A stretch of 64,000 bases of DNA, taken from assembly GCF_024172085.1 (NCBI RefSeq), contig NZ_JAMZDZ010000001.1, positions 6,944,001 through 7,008,000 of the forward strand, written 5' to 3'. The stretch comes from Hamadaea flava (GTDB lineage: Bacteria; Actinomycetota; Actinomycetes; Mycobacteriales; Micromonosporaceae). A model generated the notes under the pieces. That model was not told where the DNA came from. It did not search any database and worked only from the letters and a program-made list of their open reading frames with translations. Positions 25,067 through 35,791 of this stretch are shown here, one piece after another; within the stretch, counting starts at the first letter, position 1, and every line of letters starts with the position of its first letter. The position numbers were made by a program, and so were the translations under genes.

Positions 25067-26275
25067 ATGGGGCAGGCGGTGGTGGTCGGAGCCGGCGTTG
25101 GCGGGCTCGCCGCCGCCGGAGCGCTGGCTCGCAACGGGTGGCGCGTCACCCTGCTGGAACGCAACGATCGGCTGCGCGCTGATCCGGCCGCGGTGTTGTT
25201 GTGGCCCAACGGCGTACGGGCGCTGCGGGCGCTCGGCCTCGCCGACGGGCTCGACTCCATCGCGACCCCGGTCCCGCCCAGCGGCATCCGGCGCGCCGAC
25301 GGCAGCTGGCTCGTCCAGCCGGGGGCGGCGGCCGCGCTTTCACCCCGGTCTGCGCCGGTCGTGGTGCACAGCGAAGACCTGCACGACGCGCTGATCGCGC
25401 GGCTCACCGCCACGGTCGACGTGCGTACCGGGATCTCGGTGCGGCAGGCCCGCGTCACGCCCAGGGACCGGCCCAGCGTCACCGACGGTCGCGCCACGTG
25501 GGAGGCCGATCTGCTCGTCGGCGCCGACGGGGTCCAGTCCGTCGTCCGGCGCGCGGTCTCGCCGGAGTCCAGCGTGATCAGCAGCGGGTACGCCGCCTGG
25601 CGGGCCGTCATCCCCTGGTATCGAGCGCCCCACCTGGCCACGGATGTGGCCCTGGGTGCGGAGATCCTCGGCGGCGACTACCGGTTCTTCGCGGCGTCCC
25701 TCGGCGAGCGAGGGTCGGCCGGGGCGTCCACCCGCGGCGGCATCTACTGGCAGGCCACCGTCGCCGGAGCGGCCCGGCCGGAGGCTCCGGCCACCCAGCT
25801 GGCCCTGTTGCGGCGCTGGTTCGAGCGGTGGCCGGCGCCGGTCGGCGACCTGCTCGGCGCGACCGAGCCCGACGACCTCGTGCAACACGACGTACGCGAG
25901 ATCAACCCGGCGCTGACCGAGTTCGGCACGCCCAGCACCACCGGTGGTGTGGCGCTCATCGGTGACGCCGCCCACGGCATGGCTCACCACCTGGCGCAGG
26001 GCGCCTGTCTGGCCTTCGAGGACGTGGCGACGCTGGTCGCCCTGGCCAACCAGACGCAACCGGGGGACGGCCTGCGGGCTGCTGTGCTGGCGTATTCGAA
26101 GGCCCGGGTGCCGCGGTCGGCGGCCGTGGCCCGGCAGACCAAGCGGGTGGCCGCCGTGCTCGCGCCGCGCGGCCGGTTCGGTACGCGAGCCCGGGACGCC
26201 GCGTTCGGCGTGCTCTCGACGCGGGTGCTGGATCGCGCCCGGGCCGAGGCCGCCAACTGGTTCCCGCCCAACTGA
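25067..26275 (+). CDS. FAD-dependent monooxygenase (PHBH-type)
   Basis: A 402-aa flavoprotein. It carries the Rossmann motif GAGVGGLAAAGALARNGW (about 7-24), the DG motif in LVGADGVQSVVRR and the second FAD motif GDAAHGMAHHLAQGA. It belongs to the group of aromatic hydroxylases that use NAD(P)H and O2. It starts 7 bp after lgt. The substrate is unknown. A long hairpin follows it. Confidence 0.9.
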   Translation: MGQAVVVGAGVGGLAAAGALARNGWRVTLLERNDRLRADPAAVLLWPNGVRALRALGLADGLDSIATPVPPSGIRRADGSWLVQPGAAAALSPRSAPVVVHSEDLHDALIARLTATVDVRTGISVRQARVTPRDRPSVTDGRATWEADLLVGADGVQSVVRRAVSPESSVISSGYAAWRAVIPWYRAPHLATDVALGAEILGGDYRFFAASLGERGSAGASTRGGIYWQATVAGAARPEAPATQLALLRRWFERWPAPVGDLLGATEPDDLVQHDVREINPALTEFGTPSTTGGVALIGDAAHGMAHHLAQGACLAFEDVATLVALANQTQPGDGLRAAVLAYSKARVPRSAAVARQTKRVAAVLAPRGRFGTRARDAAFGVLSTRVLDRARAEAANWFPPN

Positions 26276-26295
26276 GACTCGTCCCGCACGAATGA

Positions 26296-26398
26296 GCGCT
26301 GGATCAGGGTTCTCGGTCGAAGCTTGCCTGACCGCACTCCTGGCGGCTCGCCCAAGAGGCTCCCCGGCAAGATTCGACCCGGATCCCTGATCCAGCGC
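26296..26398. terminator. Long imperfect hairpin between convergent genes
   Basis: GCGCTGGATCAGGG (26296-26309) and CCCTGATCCAGCGC (26385-26398) are perfect 14-bp ends. Inside, TCGAAGCTTGCC and GGCAAGATTCGA continue the pairing with one mismatch. It lies 20 bp after the monooxygenase stop and 17 bp beyond the convergent channel gene, so it is probably bidirectional. There is no T-run. Confidence 0.6.
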
Positions 26399-26415
26399 CT
26401 TAGGAGCGTGCGAGG

Positions 26416-27168
26416 TCAGACGGACGGGGTCTGCGGCGGTTCGCCCTTGAGGTGGGTCGAGACCTTCGTCATCTCGGCCTCGCCCTTGGTGAGCATCCGC
26501 TCCCAGCGTTCGCGCATCGGCTGGATGAGACCGCCGCCGACGCCGACCACCAGGATGCCGCCGATCGTCGCCAGGATCGTGATGAGCACCGGCATCGTGA
26601 CGGTGGTCGCGACCCCGATCTGGTTGAGCGCGGCGATCGCGCCGAGGACGATGATCGCGATCTGGGCCGCCCGGCCCAGGCCCCTGCCGTAGGAGAGCTG
26701 CGACAGGGCGTTGCGGATGATGTCGTAGACCGCGCCCGCGATGGCGATCGCCACGACCAGGATCACGCAGGCCACGATGAGGCGCGGGATCCAGGCGATG
26801 ATCGAGTCGATCAGGTCGCTGATCGCGTTCGGCCCGAAGACGCCGAAGGCCAGCTGCAGTGTGATCAGCAGCAGGATGTACCGGACGATCCGGCCGACCA
26901 GCGCGCTCGGCGCGTACTTGCCGGTCCAGCGGCGCAACCCGGTCCGCTCGGCGAGCCGGTCGAAGCCGACCTTCGCCAGCAGCCGGCTCACCGCGGAGTC
27001 GACCGCGCGGGCGATGAGCCAGCCGACGAACAGAATGACCAGGAACACAATGCACTTCAGCGCTGCGTTGCCGACGGTCGCCAGCCATTGCTGCAGGGTG
27101 TCGGAAATGCTCGTGCTCGTCCCGGCTACGCCGCTCAGCGGTGCACCGGCGCGGATGATGCTCCCCAT
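26416..27168 (-). CDS. CmpX-type / mechanosensitive-channel-related membrane protein
   Basis: A 250-aa protein with four to five hydrophobic segments in pairs and the TM-helix-repeat pattern seen in CmpX and small MscS relatives (KCIVFLVILFVGWLIARAVD; LVGRIVRYILLLITLQLAFG). The lining-helix-like segment AIIVLGAIAALNQIGVA is present, but a full MscS beta domain is not. A role in ion flux or osmotic adaptation is the family suggestion. It is divergent from gltB. Confidence 0.8.
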   Translation of the reverse strand: MGSIIRAGAPLSGVAGTSTSISDTLQQWLATVGNAALKCIVFLVILFVGWLIARAVDSAVSRLLAKVGFDRLAERTGLRRWTGKYAPSALVGRIVRYILLLITLQLAFGVFGPNAISDLIDSIIAWIPRLIVACVILVVAIAIAGAVYDIIRNALSQLSYGRGLGRAAQIAIIVLGAIAALNQIGVATTVTMPVLITILATIGGILVVGVGGGLIQPMRERWERMLTKGEAEMTKVSTHLKGEPPQTPSV

Positions 27169-27539
27169 CGCGTCCTGCCTTCCTCCAGATGGACAGTGGA
27201 CGGCAATGACGCACCAGAGCTGCCGTCAATCGCACATTAATCCGGAATATGGCATTTGTTTGGCAAAAGACGTGAATAACCTGCCATCTCAGCTTGTGGA
27301 CATGTGATCTATCTGTGTCTGGCGGAATGACGGGGGAGTTAACGTAGACTCACTTTCACTCCCCGTACGGGGCGAGCAACACTTGCCACAGGTGGCAACC
27401 TTGCCGCATGGCTGACCGGCGATCCCGGTCGGCGACCGTAACGGGATTCTTCCCCCAGGGCCGATGTCGTCCCGATGACCCACATGAGCGAGCGGGCGTT
27501 TCACGCATCCAGATCTCGCGACGACGACAGGAGGCCGGT
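27169..27539. other. AT-richer leader between the channel gene and gltB
   Basis: This 371-bp gap is AT-richer than its surroundings (27220-27350) and holds the divergent promoters. It contains CCCCGTACGGGG (27361-27372) and a TTGCCAC/GTGGCAA dyad. The long stretch before the gltB GTG has no supported short gene. A clear GlnR-box pair was not found by eye. Confidence 0.6.
27383..27398. promoter_or_regulatory. TTGCCAC-AG-GTGGCAA dyad upstream of gltB
   Basis: A perfect 7-bp inverted repeat with 2-bp spacing, 142 bp before the gltB start. Symmetry suggests a dimeric regulator controlling glutamate synthase. The regulator is not identified. Confidence 0.45.
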
Positions 27540-30500
27540 GTGGCATACCCGTACCCCCAGGGCCTTTACGATCCGGCCAACGAGAAGGACGCCTGCGGCG
27601 TCGCCTTCGTCGCCGACCTCCATGGCCGCCGCGCACACGACGTCGTGGCCAAGGGCTTGGCCGCCCTGTGCCGGCTGGATCATCGAGGAGCCCGCGGCGC
27701 CGAGCCGGAGACGGGGGACGGCGCCGGGATCATGATCCAGATCCCGGACGAGTTCTACCGGGCGGTGCTCGCCGACGAGGGCGCCGCGTTCGAACTGCCC
27801 CCCGCCGGGCAGTACGTCACCGGTCTCGTCTTCCTGCCGACCAACGGCGCGGACGAGGCACGCGCACTGACCGTGCTGGAGAAGTACGCCCTCGTTGAGG
27901 GCGCGGAGATCATCGGCTGGCGCGACGTCCCGGTACGCCCCCGTGGCCTGGGCGCGACAGCCGAGCGGGCCCGGCCCCGGATCCGCCAGGTGTTCCTGAA
28001 GGCGCACAGCCTCGCCGCGCCGCACCGGCCGCTGGACGGGCTGGAGCTGGAGCGCGTCGCGTACTGCGTGCGCAAGCAGACCGAGCGCGAGTCGTTCGAG
28101 CGCGGCGTCCCGCTGTACTTCCCGTCGCTGTCCGGCCGGACCGTGGTCTACAAGGGCATGCTCACGCCCGAGCAGCTCACGACGTTCTTCCCGGACCTCG
28201 CCGACGAGCGGGTGATCAGCGCCATCGCGCTGGTGCACTCGCGCTTCTCGACGAACACCTTCCCGAGCTGGCCGTTGGCGCACCCGTACCGGTTCATCGC
28301 GCACAACGGTGAGATCAACACCATCCGGGGCAACAAGAACTGGATGCAGGCCCGGGAGTCGCTGCTGGCCAGCCCGTTGATCCCGGGCAACCTCAAGCGC
28401 CTGTTCCCGATCTGCACGCCCGACGGCTCGGACTCGGCGAACTTCGACGAGGTCTTGGAGCTGCTGCACCTGACCGGGCGCAGCCTGCCGCACGCCGTGC
28501 TGATGATGATCCCCGAGGCGTGGGAGAACGACGCCAACCTCGCGGGCACCCCGGAGGGCGCCGCCCGCAAGGCGTTCTACCAGTTCCACGCGAGCCTGAT
28601 GGAGCCGTGGGACGGCCCGGCCGACGTGGCCTTCTGCGACGGCACGGTGGTCGGCTCGGTGCTGGACCGCAACGGCCTGCGCCCCGGCCGCTGGTCGCTG
28701 ACCAGCGACGGACTGGTGGTGCTGGGCAGCGAGTCCGGCATGCTCGACCTCGACCCGGCGACCGTGGTCGCCAAGGGCCGCGTGCAGCCGGGCCGGATGT
28801 TCCTGGTGGACACCGCGGCCGGCCGGATCATCGGCGACGAGGAGATCAAGAGCGAGCTGGCCGCGGCCGCCCCGTACGCGGAGTGGCTGCACGGCGGCCT
28901 GATCCACCTGGAGTCGCTGCCCGAGCGGGCGCACATCGTCTACACGCACGACTCGGTGCAGCGCCGCCAGCAGACCTTCGGCTACACCGAGGAGGAGCTG
29001 AAGATCCTCATCGGGCCGATGTCGCGGGCCGGGGCCGAGCCGCTGGGCTCGATGGGCACCGACACCCCGATCTCGCCGCTGTCGACCCGGCCGCGACTGC
29101 TCTACGACTACTTCCACCAGCTGTTCGCGCAGGTGACGAACCCGCCGCTGGACGCCATCCGCGAGGAGATGGTGACCAGCCTGGCCGGCACCATCGGGCC
29201 GGAGGGCAACCTGCTCGATCCGGGCCCGGCGAGCTGTCGCCAGATCGTGCTGCCGTTCCCGGTCATCGATAACGACGAGCTGGCCAAGATCCTGTCCATC
29301 GACGAGGACGGGGACATGCCGGGCTACAAGGCCGTCCGGGTGTCCGGCCTCTACCCGCTGCGGGACGGCGCGGCCGGGCTCAAGGCGCGGCTGACCGAGA
29401 TCTGCCGCCACGTCTCGGAGGCGATCGAGGACGGCGTACGCATCCTCGTGCTGTCCGACCGGGACTCCACCGCCGATCTCGCGCCCATCCCGTCGCTGCT
29501 GCTCACGGCGGCCGTGCATCAGCACCTGATCCGGGAGCAGACGCGTACGCAGGTCGCGCTGATCATCGAGTCCGGCGACTGCCGCGAGGTGCACCACGCC
29601 GCGGTGCTGATCGGCTACGGCGCGGCGGCGGTCAACCCGTACCTGGCGTTCGAGAGCGCCGAGGACCTGATCCGCGAGGGCGCCCTGCCGGGTGTCACGC
29701 CGGAGAAGGCGATCCGCAACTACGTCAAGGCGCTCGGCAAGGGCGTCCAGAAGATCATGTCGAAGATGGGCATCTCGACGGTCTCGTCCTACTGCGGCGC
29801 CCAGGTCTTCGAGGCGGTCGGCCTCGACTCCCGGCTGGTCGACCGCTATTTCACCAGCACCTCGTCGAAGATCGGCGGCATCGGGCTCGCCGAGATCCAC
29901 GCCGAGGTCGCCGCCCGCCACTCGGTCGCGTACCCGTTGAACGTCGCGGAGCAGGCGCACCGCCGACTGGAAGTGGGCGGCGAGTATCAGTGGCGGCGCG
30001 AGGGTGAGCTGCACCTGTTCAACCCGGAGACCGTCTTCTTGCTTCAACATGCCACTCGCTCGAAGCAAGAAGACGTCTTCCGTGACTACACCCGGAAAGT
30101 GGACGAGCTCGCGACCCAAGGAGGCTCGTTGCGTGGGCTGTTCGCCTTCGCCGAGCGGCAGCCGATCCCGATCGAGGAGGTCGAGCCGGTCGAGGCGATC
30201 GTGAAGCGGTTCGCCACCGGCGCGATGAGCTACGGCTCGATCTCGGCCGAGGCGCACGAGACGCTCGCGATCGCGATGAACAACCTCGGCGCCAAGTCCA
30301 ACACGGGCGAGGGCGGCGAGGACGTCGAGCGGCTCTACGACCCGGCCCGGCGCTCGTCGGTCAAGCAGATCGCCTCCGGCCGGTTCGGCGTGACCACCGA
30401 GTACCTGGTCAACGCGGACGACCTGCAGATCAAGATGGCGCAGGGGGCCAAGCCCGGCGAGGGCGGCCAGCTGCCCGGCAACAAGGTGTGGCCGTGGATC

Positions 30501-32105
30501 GCCAAGACCCGGCACGCCACCGCGGGCGTCGGGCTGATCTCGCCGCCGCCGCACCACGACATCTACTCGATCGAAGACCTCGCGCAGCTCGTCTTCGACC
30601 TCAAGAGCGTCAACCCGGCCTCGCGGGTCCACGTCAAGCTGGTCAGCGAGAGCGGCGTCGGCACCGTCGCCGCGGGCGTCGCCAAGCTCAAGGCCGACGT
30701 CATCCTCATCTCGGGCCACGACGGCGGCACCGGCGCGTCACCGCTCAACAGCCTCAAACACGCTGGTACGCCATGGGAGCTGGGCCTCGCGGAGACGCAG
30801 CAGACGCTGCTCCTGAACGGGCTGCGCGACCGGGTGACGGTGCAGGTCGACGGCCAGCTGAAGACCGGCCGTGACGTGGTGGTCGCCGCGCTGCTCGGGG
30901 CGGAGGAGTTCGGCTTCGCGACCGCGCCGCTGATCGTCGCGGGCTGCGTGATGATGCGCGTCTGCCACCTGGACACCTGCCCGGTCGGCATCGCGACGCA
31001 GAACCCGCGGCTGCGCGAGCGGTTCACCGGCAAGCCGGAGTTCGTCGAGAACTTCTTCCTGTTCCTCGCCCAGGAGGTCCGGGAGCACCTGGCCGCGCTG
31101 GGCCTGCGCAGCGTCGACGAGGCCGTCGGCCGGGTCGACCTGCTGAACTTCACCCCGGCGGTGGACCACTGGAAGGGGCACGGTCTCGACCTGACCGCCG
31201 TCCTGCACCAGCCGTCGCTTCCGGTCGGGGCCGCCCTGCGCAAGACCCGCGACCAGGACCACCAGCTGGAGAAGTCGCTGGACAACGCGTTGCTGGAACT
31301 CGCGGCGCCGGCGTTGGAGAGCGGCGCGCCGGTCGAGGCGACCGTCACCGTCCGCAACGAGCACCGCAGTGTCGGCGCGATGCTGGGCGGCGAGGTGGTC
31401 CGGCGGTACCGGGGCAAGGGCCTGCCCGACGGCACCATCGACTTCACCCTGGTCGGCACGGCCGGGCAGTCGTTCGGCGCGTTCGTGCCCCGCGGGGTGA
31501 CCTTGCGGCTGCTCGGCGACGCCAACGACTACGTCGGCAAGGGCCTGTCCGGCGGTCGCCTGATCGTCCGGCCGCACTCGTCGGCGCCGTTCGCCGCCGA
31601 GGCCAACGTCATCGCGGGCAACACCGTGCTCTATGGCGCGACCTCGGGTGAGGTGTTCCTGCGCGGGCAGGCCGGCCAGCGATTCGCCGTACGCAACTCC
31701 GGCGCGACCGCCGTGGTCGAGGGCGTCGGCGACCACGGCTGCGAGTACATGACCGGCGGCACGGTCGTCGTGCTCGGCCCGACCGGGCGCAACTTCGCCG
31801 CCGGCATGAGCGGCGGGCAGGCGTACCTGCTCGACCTGGACACCGACCTGGTCAACCGGGATCTGGTCGACCTCGACCCGGTGACCGGGGCGGCGGCCGC
31901 CACGCTGCGGGACGTCGTCGCGAAGCACTACGCGGAGACCGGGTCGACGGTGGCCGAGAAGCTGCTGGGCGACTGGGACGCCGCGATCACCCGGTTCACC
32001 GCGGTGATCCCCCGGGACTACAAGAAGGTATTGGAAGTCATGCGGGCCGCCGAGGCTGCCGGTCGCGACGTGGATGCGGCTGTCATGGAGGTCTCCCGTG
32101 CCTGA
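27540..32105 (+). CDS. gltB: Glutamate synthase (NADPH) large subunit
   Basis: A 1521-aa enzyme that transfers the amide nitrogen of glutamine to 2-oxoglutarate. The start chosen is GTG 27540 behind AGGAGG. After an 18-residue propeptide comes the Ntn amidotransferase nucleophile Cys19 (KDACGVAF). The central and FMN domains follow ([27 protein letters not shown]). Cysteines in [15 protein letters not shown] with a preceding GCVMM (about 1136-1147) would bind the [3Fe-4S] cluster. The C-terminal beta-helix domain is full length. It overlaps gltD by 8 bp. Confidence 0.98.
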   Translation: MAYPYPQGLYDPANEKDACGVAFVADLHGRRAHDVVAKGLAALCRLDHRGARGAEPETGDGAGIMIQIPDEFYRAVLADEGAAFELPPAGQYVTGLVFLPTNGADEARALTVLEKYALVEGAEIIGWRDVPVRPRGLGATAERARPRIRQVFLKAHSLAAPHRPLDGLELERVAYCVRKQTERESFERGVPLYFPSLSGRTVVYKGMLTPEQLTTFFPDLADERVISAIALVHSRFSTNTFPSWPLAHPYRFIAHNGEINTIRGNKNWMQARESLLASPLIPGNLKRLFPICTPDGSDSANFDEVLELLHLTGRSLPHAVLMMIPEAWENDANLAGTPEGAARKAFYQFHASLMEPWDGPADVAFCDGTVVGSVLDRNGLRPGRWSLTSDGLVVLGSESGMLDLDPATVVAKGRVQPGRMFLVDTAAGRIIGDEEIKSELAAAAPYAEWLHGGLIHLESLPERAHIVYTHDSVQRRQQTFGYTEEELKILIGPMSRAGAEPLGSMGTDTPISPLSTRPRLLYDYFHQLFAQVTNPPLDAIREEMVTSLAGTIGPEGNLLDPGPASCRQIVLPFPVIDNDELAKILSIDEDGDMPGYKAVRVSGLYPLRDGAAGLKARLTEICRHVSEAIEDGVRILVLSDRDSTADLAPIPSLLLTAAVHQHLIREQTRTQVALIIESGDCREVHHAAVLIGYGAAAVNPYLAFESAEDLIREGALPGVTPEKAIRNYVKALGKGVQKIMSKMGISTVSSYCGAQVFEAVGLDSRLVDRYFTSTSSKIGGIGLAEIHAEVAARHSVAYPLNVAEQAHRRLEVGGEYQWRREGELHLFNPETVFLLQHATRSKQEDVFRDYTRKVDELATQGGSLRGLFAFAERQPIPIEEVEPVEAIVKRFATGAMSYGSISAEAHETLAIAMNNLGAKSNTGEGGEDVERLYDPARRSSVKQIASGRFGVTTEYLVNADDLQIKMAQGAKPGEGGQLPGNKVWPWIAKTRHATAGVGLISPPPHHDIYSIEDLAQLVFDLKSVNPASRVHVKLVSESGVGTVAAGVAKLKADVILISGHDGGTGASPLNSLKHAGTPWELGLAETQQTLLLNGLRDRVTVQVDGQLKTGRDVVVAALLGAEEFGFATAPLIVAGCVMMRVCHLDTCPVGIATQNPRLRERFTGKPEFVENFFLFLAQEVREHLAALGLRSVDEAVGRVDLLNFTPAVDHWKGHGLDLTAVLHQPSLPVGAALRKTRDQDHQLEKSLDNALLELAAPALESGAPVEATVTVRNEHRSVGAMLGGEVVRRYRGKGLPDGTIDFTLVGTAGQSFGAFVPRGVTLRLLGDANDYVGKGLSGGRLIVRPHSSAPFAAEANVIAGNTVLYGATSGEVFLRGQAGQRFAVRNSGATAVVEGVGDHGCEYMTGGTVVVLGPTGRNFAAGMSGGQAYLLDLDTDLVNRDLVDLDPVTGAAAATLRDVVAKHYAETGSTVAEKLLGDWDAAITRFTAVIPRDYKKVLEVMRAAEAAGRDVDAAVMEVSRA

Positions 32106-33564
32106 TCCCAATGGTTTCCTGCGATACGGCCGGCGGCTGCCGGCCCGTCGCCCCGTCCCGGTCCGGATCATGGACTGGCGGGAGGTCTACCCGCCGGCCG
32201 GCGAGGAGCTGGTCCGCGAGCAGGCCACCCGCTGCATGGACTGCGGCATCCCGTTCTGCCACGACGGCTGCCCGCTCGGCAACCGGATCCCCGACTGGAA
32301 CGACCTGGTCCGGACGGGATCGTGGGCGTCGGCGATCGAGTCCCTGCACGCCACCAACAACTTCCCGGAGTTCACCGGGCGGCTGTGCCCCGCTCCGTGC
32401 GAGGCGGCGTGCGTACTCGGGATCGGGGATGCCCCCGTCGCGATCAAGCAGGTCGAGGTGTCCATCATCGACCAGGCGTTCGCCGACGGCACGGTCGTCG
32501 CGCAGCCGGCGCCGGTGTCGTCGGGCAAGTCGGTCGCGGTGGTCGGCTCCGGCCCGGCCGGGCTGGCCGCCGCTCAGCAGCTCGCCCGCGCCGGACACCA
32601 GGTGACCGTCTACGAGCGGGACGAGAAGGTCGGCGGCCTGCTGCGATTCGGCATCCCGGACTTCAAGCTGGAGAAGCACCACATCGACCGCCGCGCCGCG
32701 CAGCTGGCCGAGGAAGGCGTCGAGTTCCGGACCGGGGTGAACGTCGGCGTCGACGTCTCGGCCGCCGACCTGCGCGCGCAGCACGACGCGGTCCTGCTGG
32801 CGACGGGCGCGCTGGCCGGGCGGGACACCCCGGAGACGCCGGGGCGGGCGCTGCGTGGCGTGCACCTCGCGATGGATCACCTGGTGCAGAGCAACCGGTT
32901 GGTCGAGGGCGGAACCGTGCCGGAGATCACCGCCGAGGGCAAGCACGTGATCATCATCGGTGGCGGCGACACCGGTGCGGACTGCCTCGGCGTCGCGCAC
33001 CGGCAGAACGCCGCCTCGGTGACCCAGCTCGACCGGTACCCGCTGCCGCCGAACTCCCGCGAGGACGAGCGGGACCCGTGGCCGACCTGGCCCTGGATCC
33101 TGCGGAACTACCCGGCTCACGAGGAGGGCGGCGAGCGCGTCTTCTCCGTGGCGGTCCAGCGGTTCGTCGACGACGGCCAGGGCAATGTCCGCGCCATCGT
33201 GCTCACCGACGTGACGGTGCAGCGGATCAACGGGCGCGGTGTCGTGACGGTCGTCCCGGGCAGCGAACGGGAGATCCCGGCCGACCTGGTGCTGCTCGCG
33301 ATCGGCTTCGAGGGCACCGACGCGTACGCCGCGTTGGAGCAGCTGGAACTGCCGGCGCGGGGGACCGTCGCGGTCGACGCCGCCTGGCAGACCAGTACGC
33401 CCGGCGTCTTCGCCGCCGGTGACGTGCACAAGGGAGCGTCGCTGATCGTGTGGGCCATCGCGGAAGGGCGCTCCGCCGCCGCCGCGATCCACGCCTACCT
33501 GGGAGCCGAGGGCGCCCTGCCGGCCCCGGTACGCCCGTCGTCCCGGCCGCTCGCCGCCGCCTGA
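32098..33564 (+). CDS. gltD: Glutamate synthase small subunit
   Basis: A 488-aa NADPH-binding flavoprotein that feeds electrons to GltB. The N-terminal cysteine clusters [14 protein letters not shown] and CPAPCEAAC bind [4Fe-4S] centres. The FAD motif [14 protein letters not shown] and the NADPH motif [11 protein letters not shown] follow, with [14 protein letters not shown] near the end. It starts at GTG 32098 within the end of gltB, behind GGAGG. A perfect hairpin terminator follows. Confidence 0.98.
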   Translation: MPDPNGFLRYGRRLPARRPVPVRIMDWREVYPPAGEELVREQATRCMDCGIPFCHDGCPLGNRIPDWNDLVRTGSWASAIESLHATNNFPEFTGRLCPAPCEAACVLGIGDAPVAIKQVEVSIIDQAFADGTVVAQPAPVSSGKSVAVVGSGPAGLAAAQQLARAGHQVTVYERDEKVGGLLRFGIPDFKLEKHHIDRRAAQLAEEGVEFRTGVNVGVDVSAADLRAQHDAVLLATGALAGRDTPETPGRALRGVHLAMDHLVQSNRLVEGGTVPEITAEGKHVIIIGGGDTGADCLGVAHRQNAASVTQLDRYPLPPNSREDERDPWPTWPWILRNYPAHEEGGERVFSVAVQRFVDDGQGNVRAIVLTDVTVQRINGRGVVTVVPGSEREIPADLVLLAIGFEGTDAYAALEQLELPARGTVAVDAAWQTSTPGVFAAGDVHKGASLIVWAIAEGRSAAAAIHAYLGAEGALPAPVRPSSRPLAAA

Positions 33565-33572
33565 ACAGCAGA

Positions 33573-33602
33573 AGAGGGGGTCCCGGCGCCGGGACCCCCT
33601 CT
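33573..33602. terminator. 15-bp perfect palindromic hairpin after gltD
   Basis: AGAGGGGGTCCCGGC (33573-33587) is followed immediately by its exact complement (33588-33602). It is 8 bp after the gltD stop and 12 bp beyond the stop of the convergent WXG100-like gene, so it serves both. Confidence 0.75.
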
Positions 33603-33614
33603 CTCCTGTTCTGG

Positions 33615-34412
33615 TTATAACAGGGCTGGCCAGTCGATCGACGTGTCGCCGGCCCCGACGGCCGGTCGGACGACATGTTTGCCGACGGTCGGCTCGACGA
33701 TCGTCTTCTTGATCACCCAGTTGGTGGCCATCAGCTGGAAGCCCGCGCCGGTGGCGAACCGGGCCTTCGTCCAGTTGCCCACGCCGGTCTTCATGATCTT
33801 CGTCAGCTTGTACGCCTTCGCGAAGTCGCTCATCTTCTTGAGGAACGCCTCGGCTGTCCGCAGCAGCTTGGCCAGCTTGGCGGCGACCGTGGCACACCGG
33901 CCGGCGGCGACCGCGGACTCGGCCCATCCAGCGGCGGTGCCGGCCGCGACCGACGCGCCGAGGGTGATCCACGAGGAGGCCAGCGCCACGATGATCGTGA
34001 CGATCAGCCAGGCGATCAACTCCTTGACGATGTCGACCACCAGCTCCTCGGCCTGCTCCGCGCCGATCGCGCACTGCTCGAGCATCTCGGCCGTGCCGTT
34101 GAAGTGCTCGACGATCTGGGCGAGGCTGGTCGCCAGCTCGCCGATCTCCCGGTTGAACGCGTTCGCGGCGTCACCCTCCCAGGCGGCGATCAGCCGGGCT
34201 CGCGCATCGGCCTCCTGGGTGATGAGCCCGTCGACCGTGGTCGCGGCCTGCTTCCACGCCTGGGCCTTGGCCCGCAACCCTTCGGGGTCGCCGGTGACCT
34301 GGTCGAGCGGGTGCGACAGGAAGTCGACGATCGGCTTGACGATGTGCAGCGCCGCCCCGGCCGGTGCCAGCCAGCCGTCGATGCGCATCGCACCGGATTC
34401 GGAACGCGCCAT
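33615..34412 (-). CDS. WXG100-like / type VII secretion-associated protein with hydrophobic centre
   Basis: A 265-aa protein. Residues about 30-110 form a helical WXG100-like hairpin with the WxG turn AWEGDAANAF. A hydrophobic double segment follows (LIAWLIVTIIVALASSWITL, then GASVAAGTAAGWA), and then a basic C-terminal region of about 75 residues with no recognised toxin motif. ATG 34410-34412 was chosen since GGAGGT is 8 nt upstream. A GTG at 34418 overlaps the upstream stop. With the preceding small gene it looks like an ESX-type substrate pair. No secretion ATPase is in the window. Confidence 0.7.
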   Translation of the reverse strand: MARSESGAMRIDGWLAPAGAALHIVKPIVDFLSHPLDQVTGDPEGLRAKAQAWKQAATTVDGLITQEADARARLIAAWEGDAANAFNREIGELATSLAQIVEHFNGTAEMLEQCAIGAEQAEELVVDIVKELIAWLIVTIIVALASSWITLGASVAAGTAAGWAESAVAAGRCATVAAKLAKLLRTAEAFLKKMSDFAKAYKLTKIMKTGVGNWTKARFATGAGFQLMATNWVIKKTIVEPTVGKHVVRPAVGAGDTSIDWPALL

Positions 34413-34414
34413 GA

Positions 34415-34720
34415 TCACTTACCTCCGTATCGCTGGGCGGCGGCCAGGTCGGCCGAGCGGTAGGCGTCGCGAACCGCCTCCATCGCGTCGGCCAGCGCGT
34501 CGAAGACGGTCCGGCCGTCGGTCAGCACCTGGAGGCCGTCCTCACAGCGCTCGCTGTACTTCCCGGCGATGCCTTGCGACTCCTGGAGCAGCCCGAAGCT
34601 GTCACCGCTCACGTCGGCGTCGTTCAGCCCCTGCTTGGCCCGGTCGAACCCGTCGGCGATCTGCGTCGCCGCCTGCCGGTAGCCGTCCAGGGCCTGTAAG
34701 GCGATCTTGGTGGTATCCAC
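34415..34720 (-). CDS. Small helical protein resembling EspC/ESX substrates
   Basis: A 101-aa all-helical protein (MDTTKIALQALDGYRQAATQ...) of the size and character of type VII secretion substrates and EspC-like proteins, though without a clear WxG motif. It starts at GTG 34720. Its stop lies 3 bp before the next gene's preferred ATG. Heterodimer formation with that protein is likely by analogy with ESX pairs. Confidence 0.65.
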   Translation of the reverse strand: MDTTKIALQALDGYRQAATQIADGFDRAKQGLNDADVSGDSFGLLQESQGIAGKYSERCEDGLQVLTDGRTVFDALADAMEAVRDAYRSADLAAAQRYGGK

Positions 34721-34760
34721 TCCTGCGTTCCCTCCCCATGGAACCCCGCCTGGCGGCGCG

Positions 34761-35288
34761 TCACCCTCCCAGTGCGCGCAGCACGACGGACGATTGTTTC
34801 TTCAGCAGATTGACGACGCCGGTGGAGCCGTCGGCGTAACGCAGCTCCAGGCGGCCCCGCCGCATCAGGCCCTTCGGCGCCGGTCGGGCGCCCACGACAG
34901 CGGTCCGCGGCAGCGACCCGACCAGATCGAACTTGTAGCTGCCGGGGCCGAGCAGCTCACCGCGCGCGATGATGACGCGCTTGTCGGTGAGCACCAGCTT
35001 GGCCCAGCTCGCCTCGTGGATCAGGTCGTGCAGCGTGTGCGCCAGCGAGTTGGGCGGCCCCGAGACCGAGCGGCCCCAGAACGCGCGCCGCATCAGCTGG
35101 GTGTTCTCGCCGACCAGCCCGAGAGTGAGCAGCCGGATGACGAAGTTGCCCAGCTCCGGGCCGACCCGGACCGGTCCGGTGGCTCCGGGGTCGGAGGACG
35201 TGATGATCGCGGCGACCGCCAACTCCTCGCCCGGCGCGAGGATCGGAGCCACGTCACGGGCCATCGTCGCGGTGATGTCGTCGGGCAC
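34761..35288 (-). CDS. Uncharacterised protein with a PH-like C-terminal part
   Basis: A 175-aa soluble protein. The segment KLVLTDKRVIIARGELLGPG with flanking strands resembles bacterial PH-like domains (about residues 95-170). The N-terminal half is unrecognised. It lies 40 bp upstream of the ESX-like pair in the same direction and is probably in the same operon. It is divergent from the YbaB-family gene. The function is unknown. Confidence 0.65.
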   Translation of the reverse strand: MPDDITATMARDVAPILAPGEELAVAAIITSSDPGATGPVRVGPELGNFVIRLLTLGLVGENTQLMRRAFWGRSVSGPPNSLAHTLHDLIHEASWAKLVLTDKRVIIARGELLGPGSYKFDLVGSLPRTAVVGARPAPKGLMRRGRLELRYADGSTGVVNLLKKQSSVVLRALGG

Positions 35289-35383
35289 AACGGGAATCTT
35301 GGCATGGTTCGGCCCGGGTGGCTATGGTGCCTCCGCGCCCTGTGGATAACTCTGGGGCGGGTTTGGACACCGGGGAGGCGGCC

Positions 35384-35773
35384 ATGGCCGGCATGAACAA
35401 TTTGGATGGTCTCGCGCACTACGCACTGGACCAGGTGGACCGGCTGCGCCGGGCCCAGGAGCGGCTCGAGCAGGCCAGCGCCGAGGGCCGGTCGCCCGAC
35501 GGACTGGTCGTCGCGCGTACCGGGGCCGGCGGGATGCTGCGCGATCTGCGGATCGACGAGTCGGCCCTGCGCAGCGGCGCCGATCGGCTCTCGCATGCGG
35601 TGACGGCGGCGATCACGGCCGCTCAGGCGGCGTACAACGAGCAGGCCGAGGACATCATGGGCGGCGAGATGGGCATGCGGCCCAGCGAGGGCAGCGAGTT
35701 CGACCGCGGGATCGCCCGCATCGACGAGCTGACCGAGCAGCTCGAAGACCTGACGCGCCGGATGGACCGCTGA
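35384..35773 (+). CDS. YbaB/EbfC-family nucleoid-associated protein
   Basis: A 129-aa protein with an N-terminal helix rich in Gln, Arg and Glu (YALDQVDRLRRAQERLEQAS), a short beta core (VVARTGAGGMLRDLRID) and a C-terminal helix ending in ELTEQLEDLTRRMDR. This fits YbaB/EbfC proteins that bind DNA as dimers. The start chosen is ATG 35384, behind GGGGAGG. In actinomycetes YbaB-like genes often sit beside WXG100-type genes, as here. Confidence 0.75.
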   Translation: MAGMNNLDGLAHYALDQVDRLRRAQERLEQASAEGRSPDGLVVARTGAGGMLRDLRIDESALRSGADRLSHAVTAAITAAQAAYNEQAEDIMGGEMGMRPSEGSEFDRGIARIDELTEQLEDLTRRMDR

Positions 35774-35791
35774 CGTCGCCGGCGGCGGCGC

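Noticed and set aside
27169-27539. GlnR box or glutamine riboswitch upstream of gltB
   Set aside because: I could not align the region to the four-part GlnR consensus or to a known riboswitch fold by eye. Only simple dyads are supported.
27501-30719. 1072-codon open frame on the minus strand
   Set aside because: It is antisense to gltB, which has clear domains, and its composition is that of a GC-rich shadow frame.
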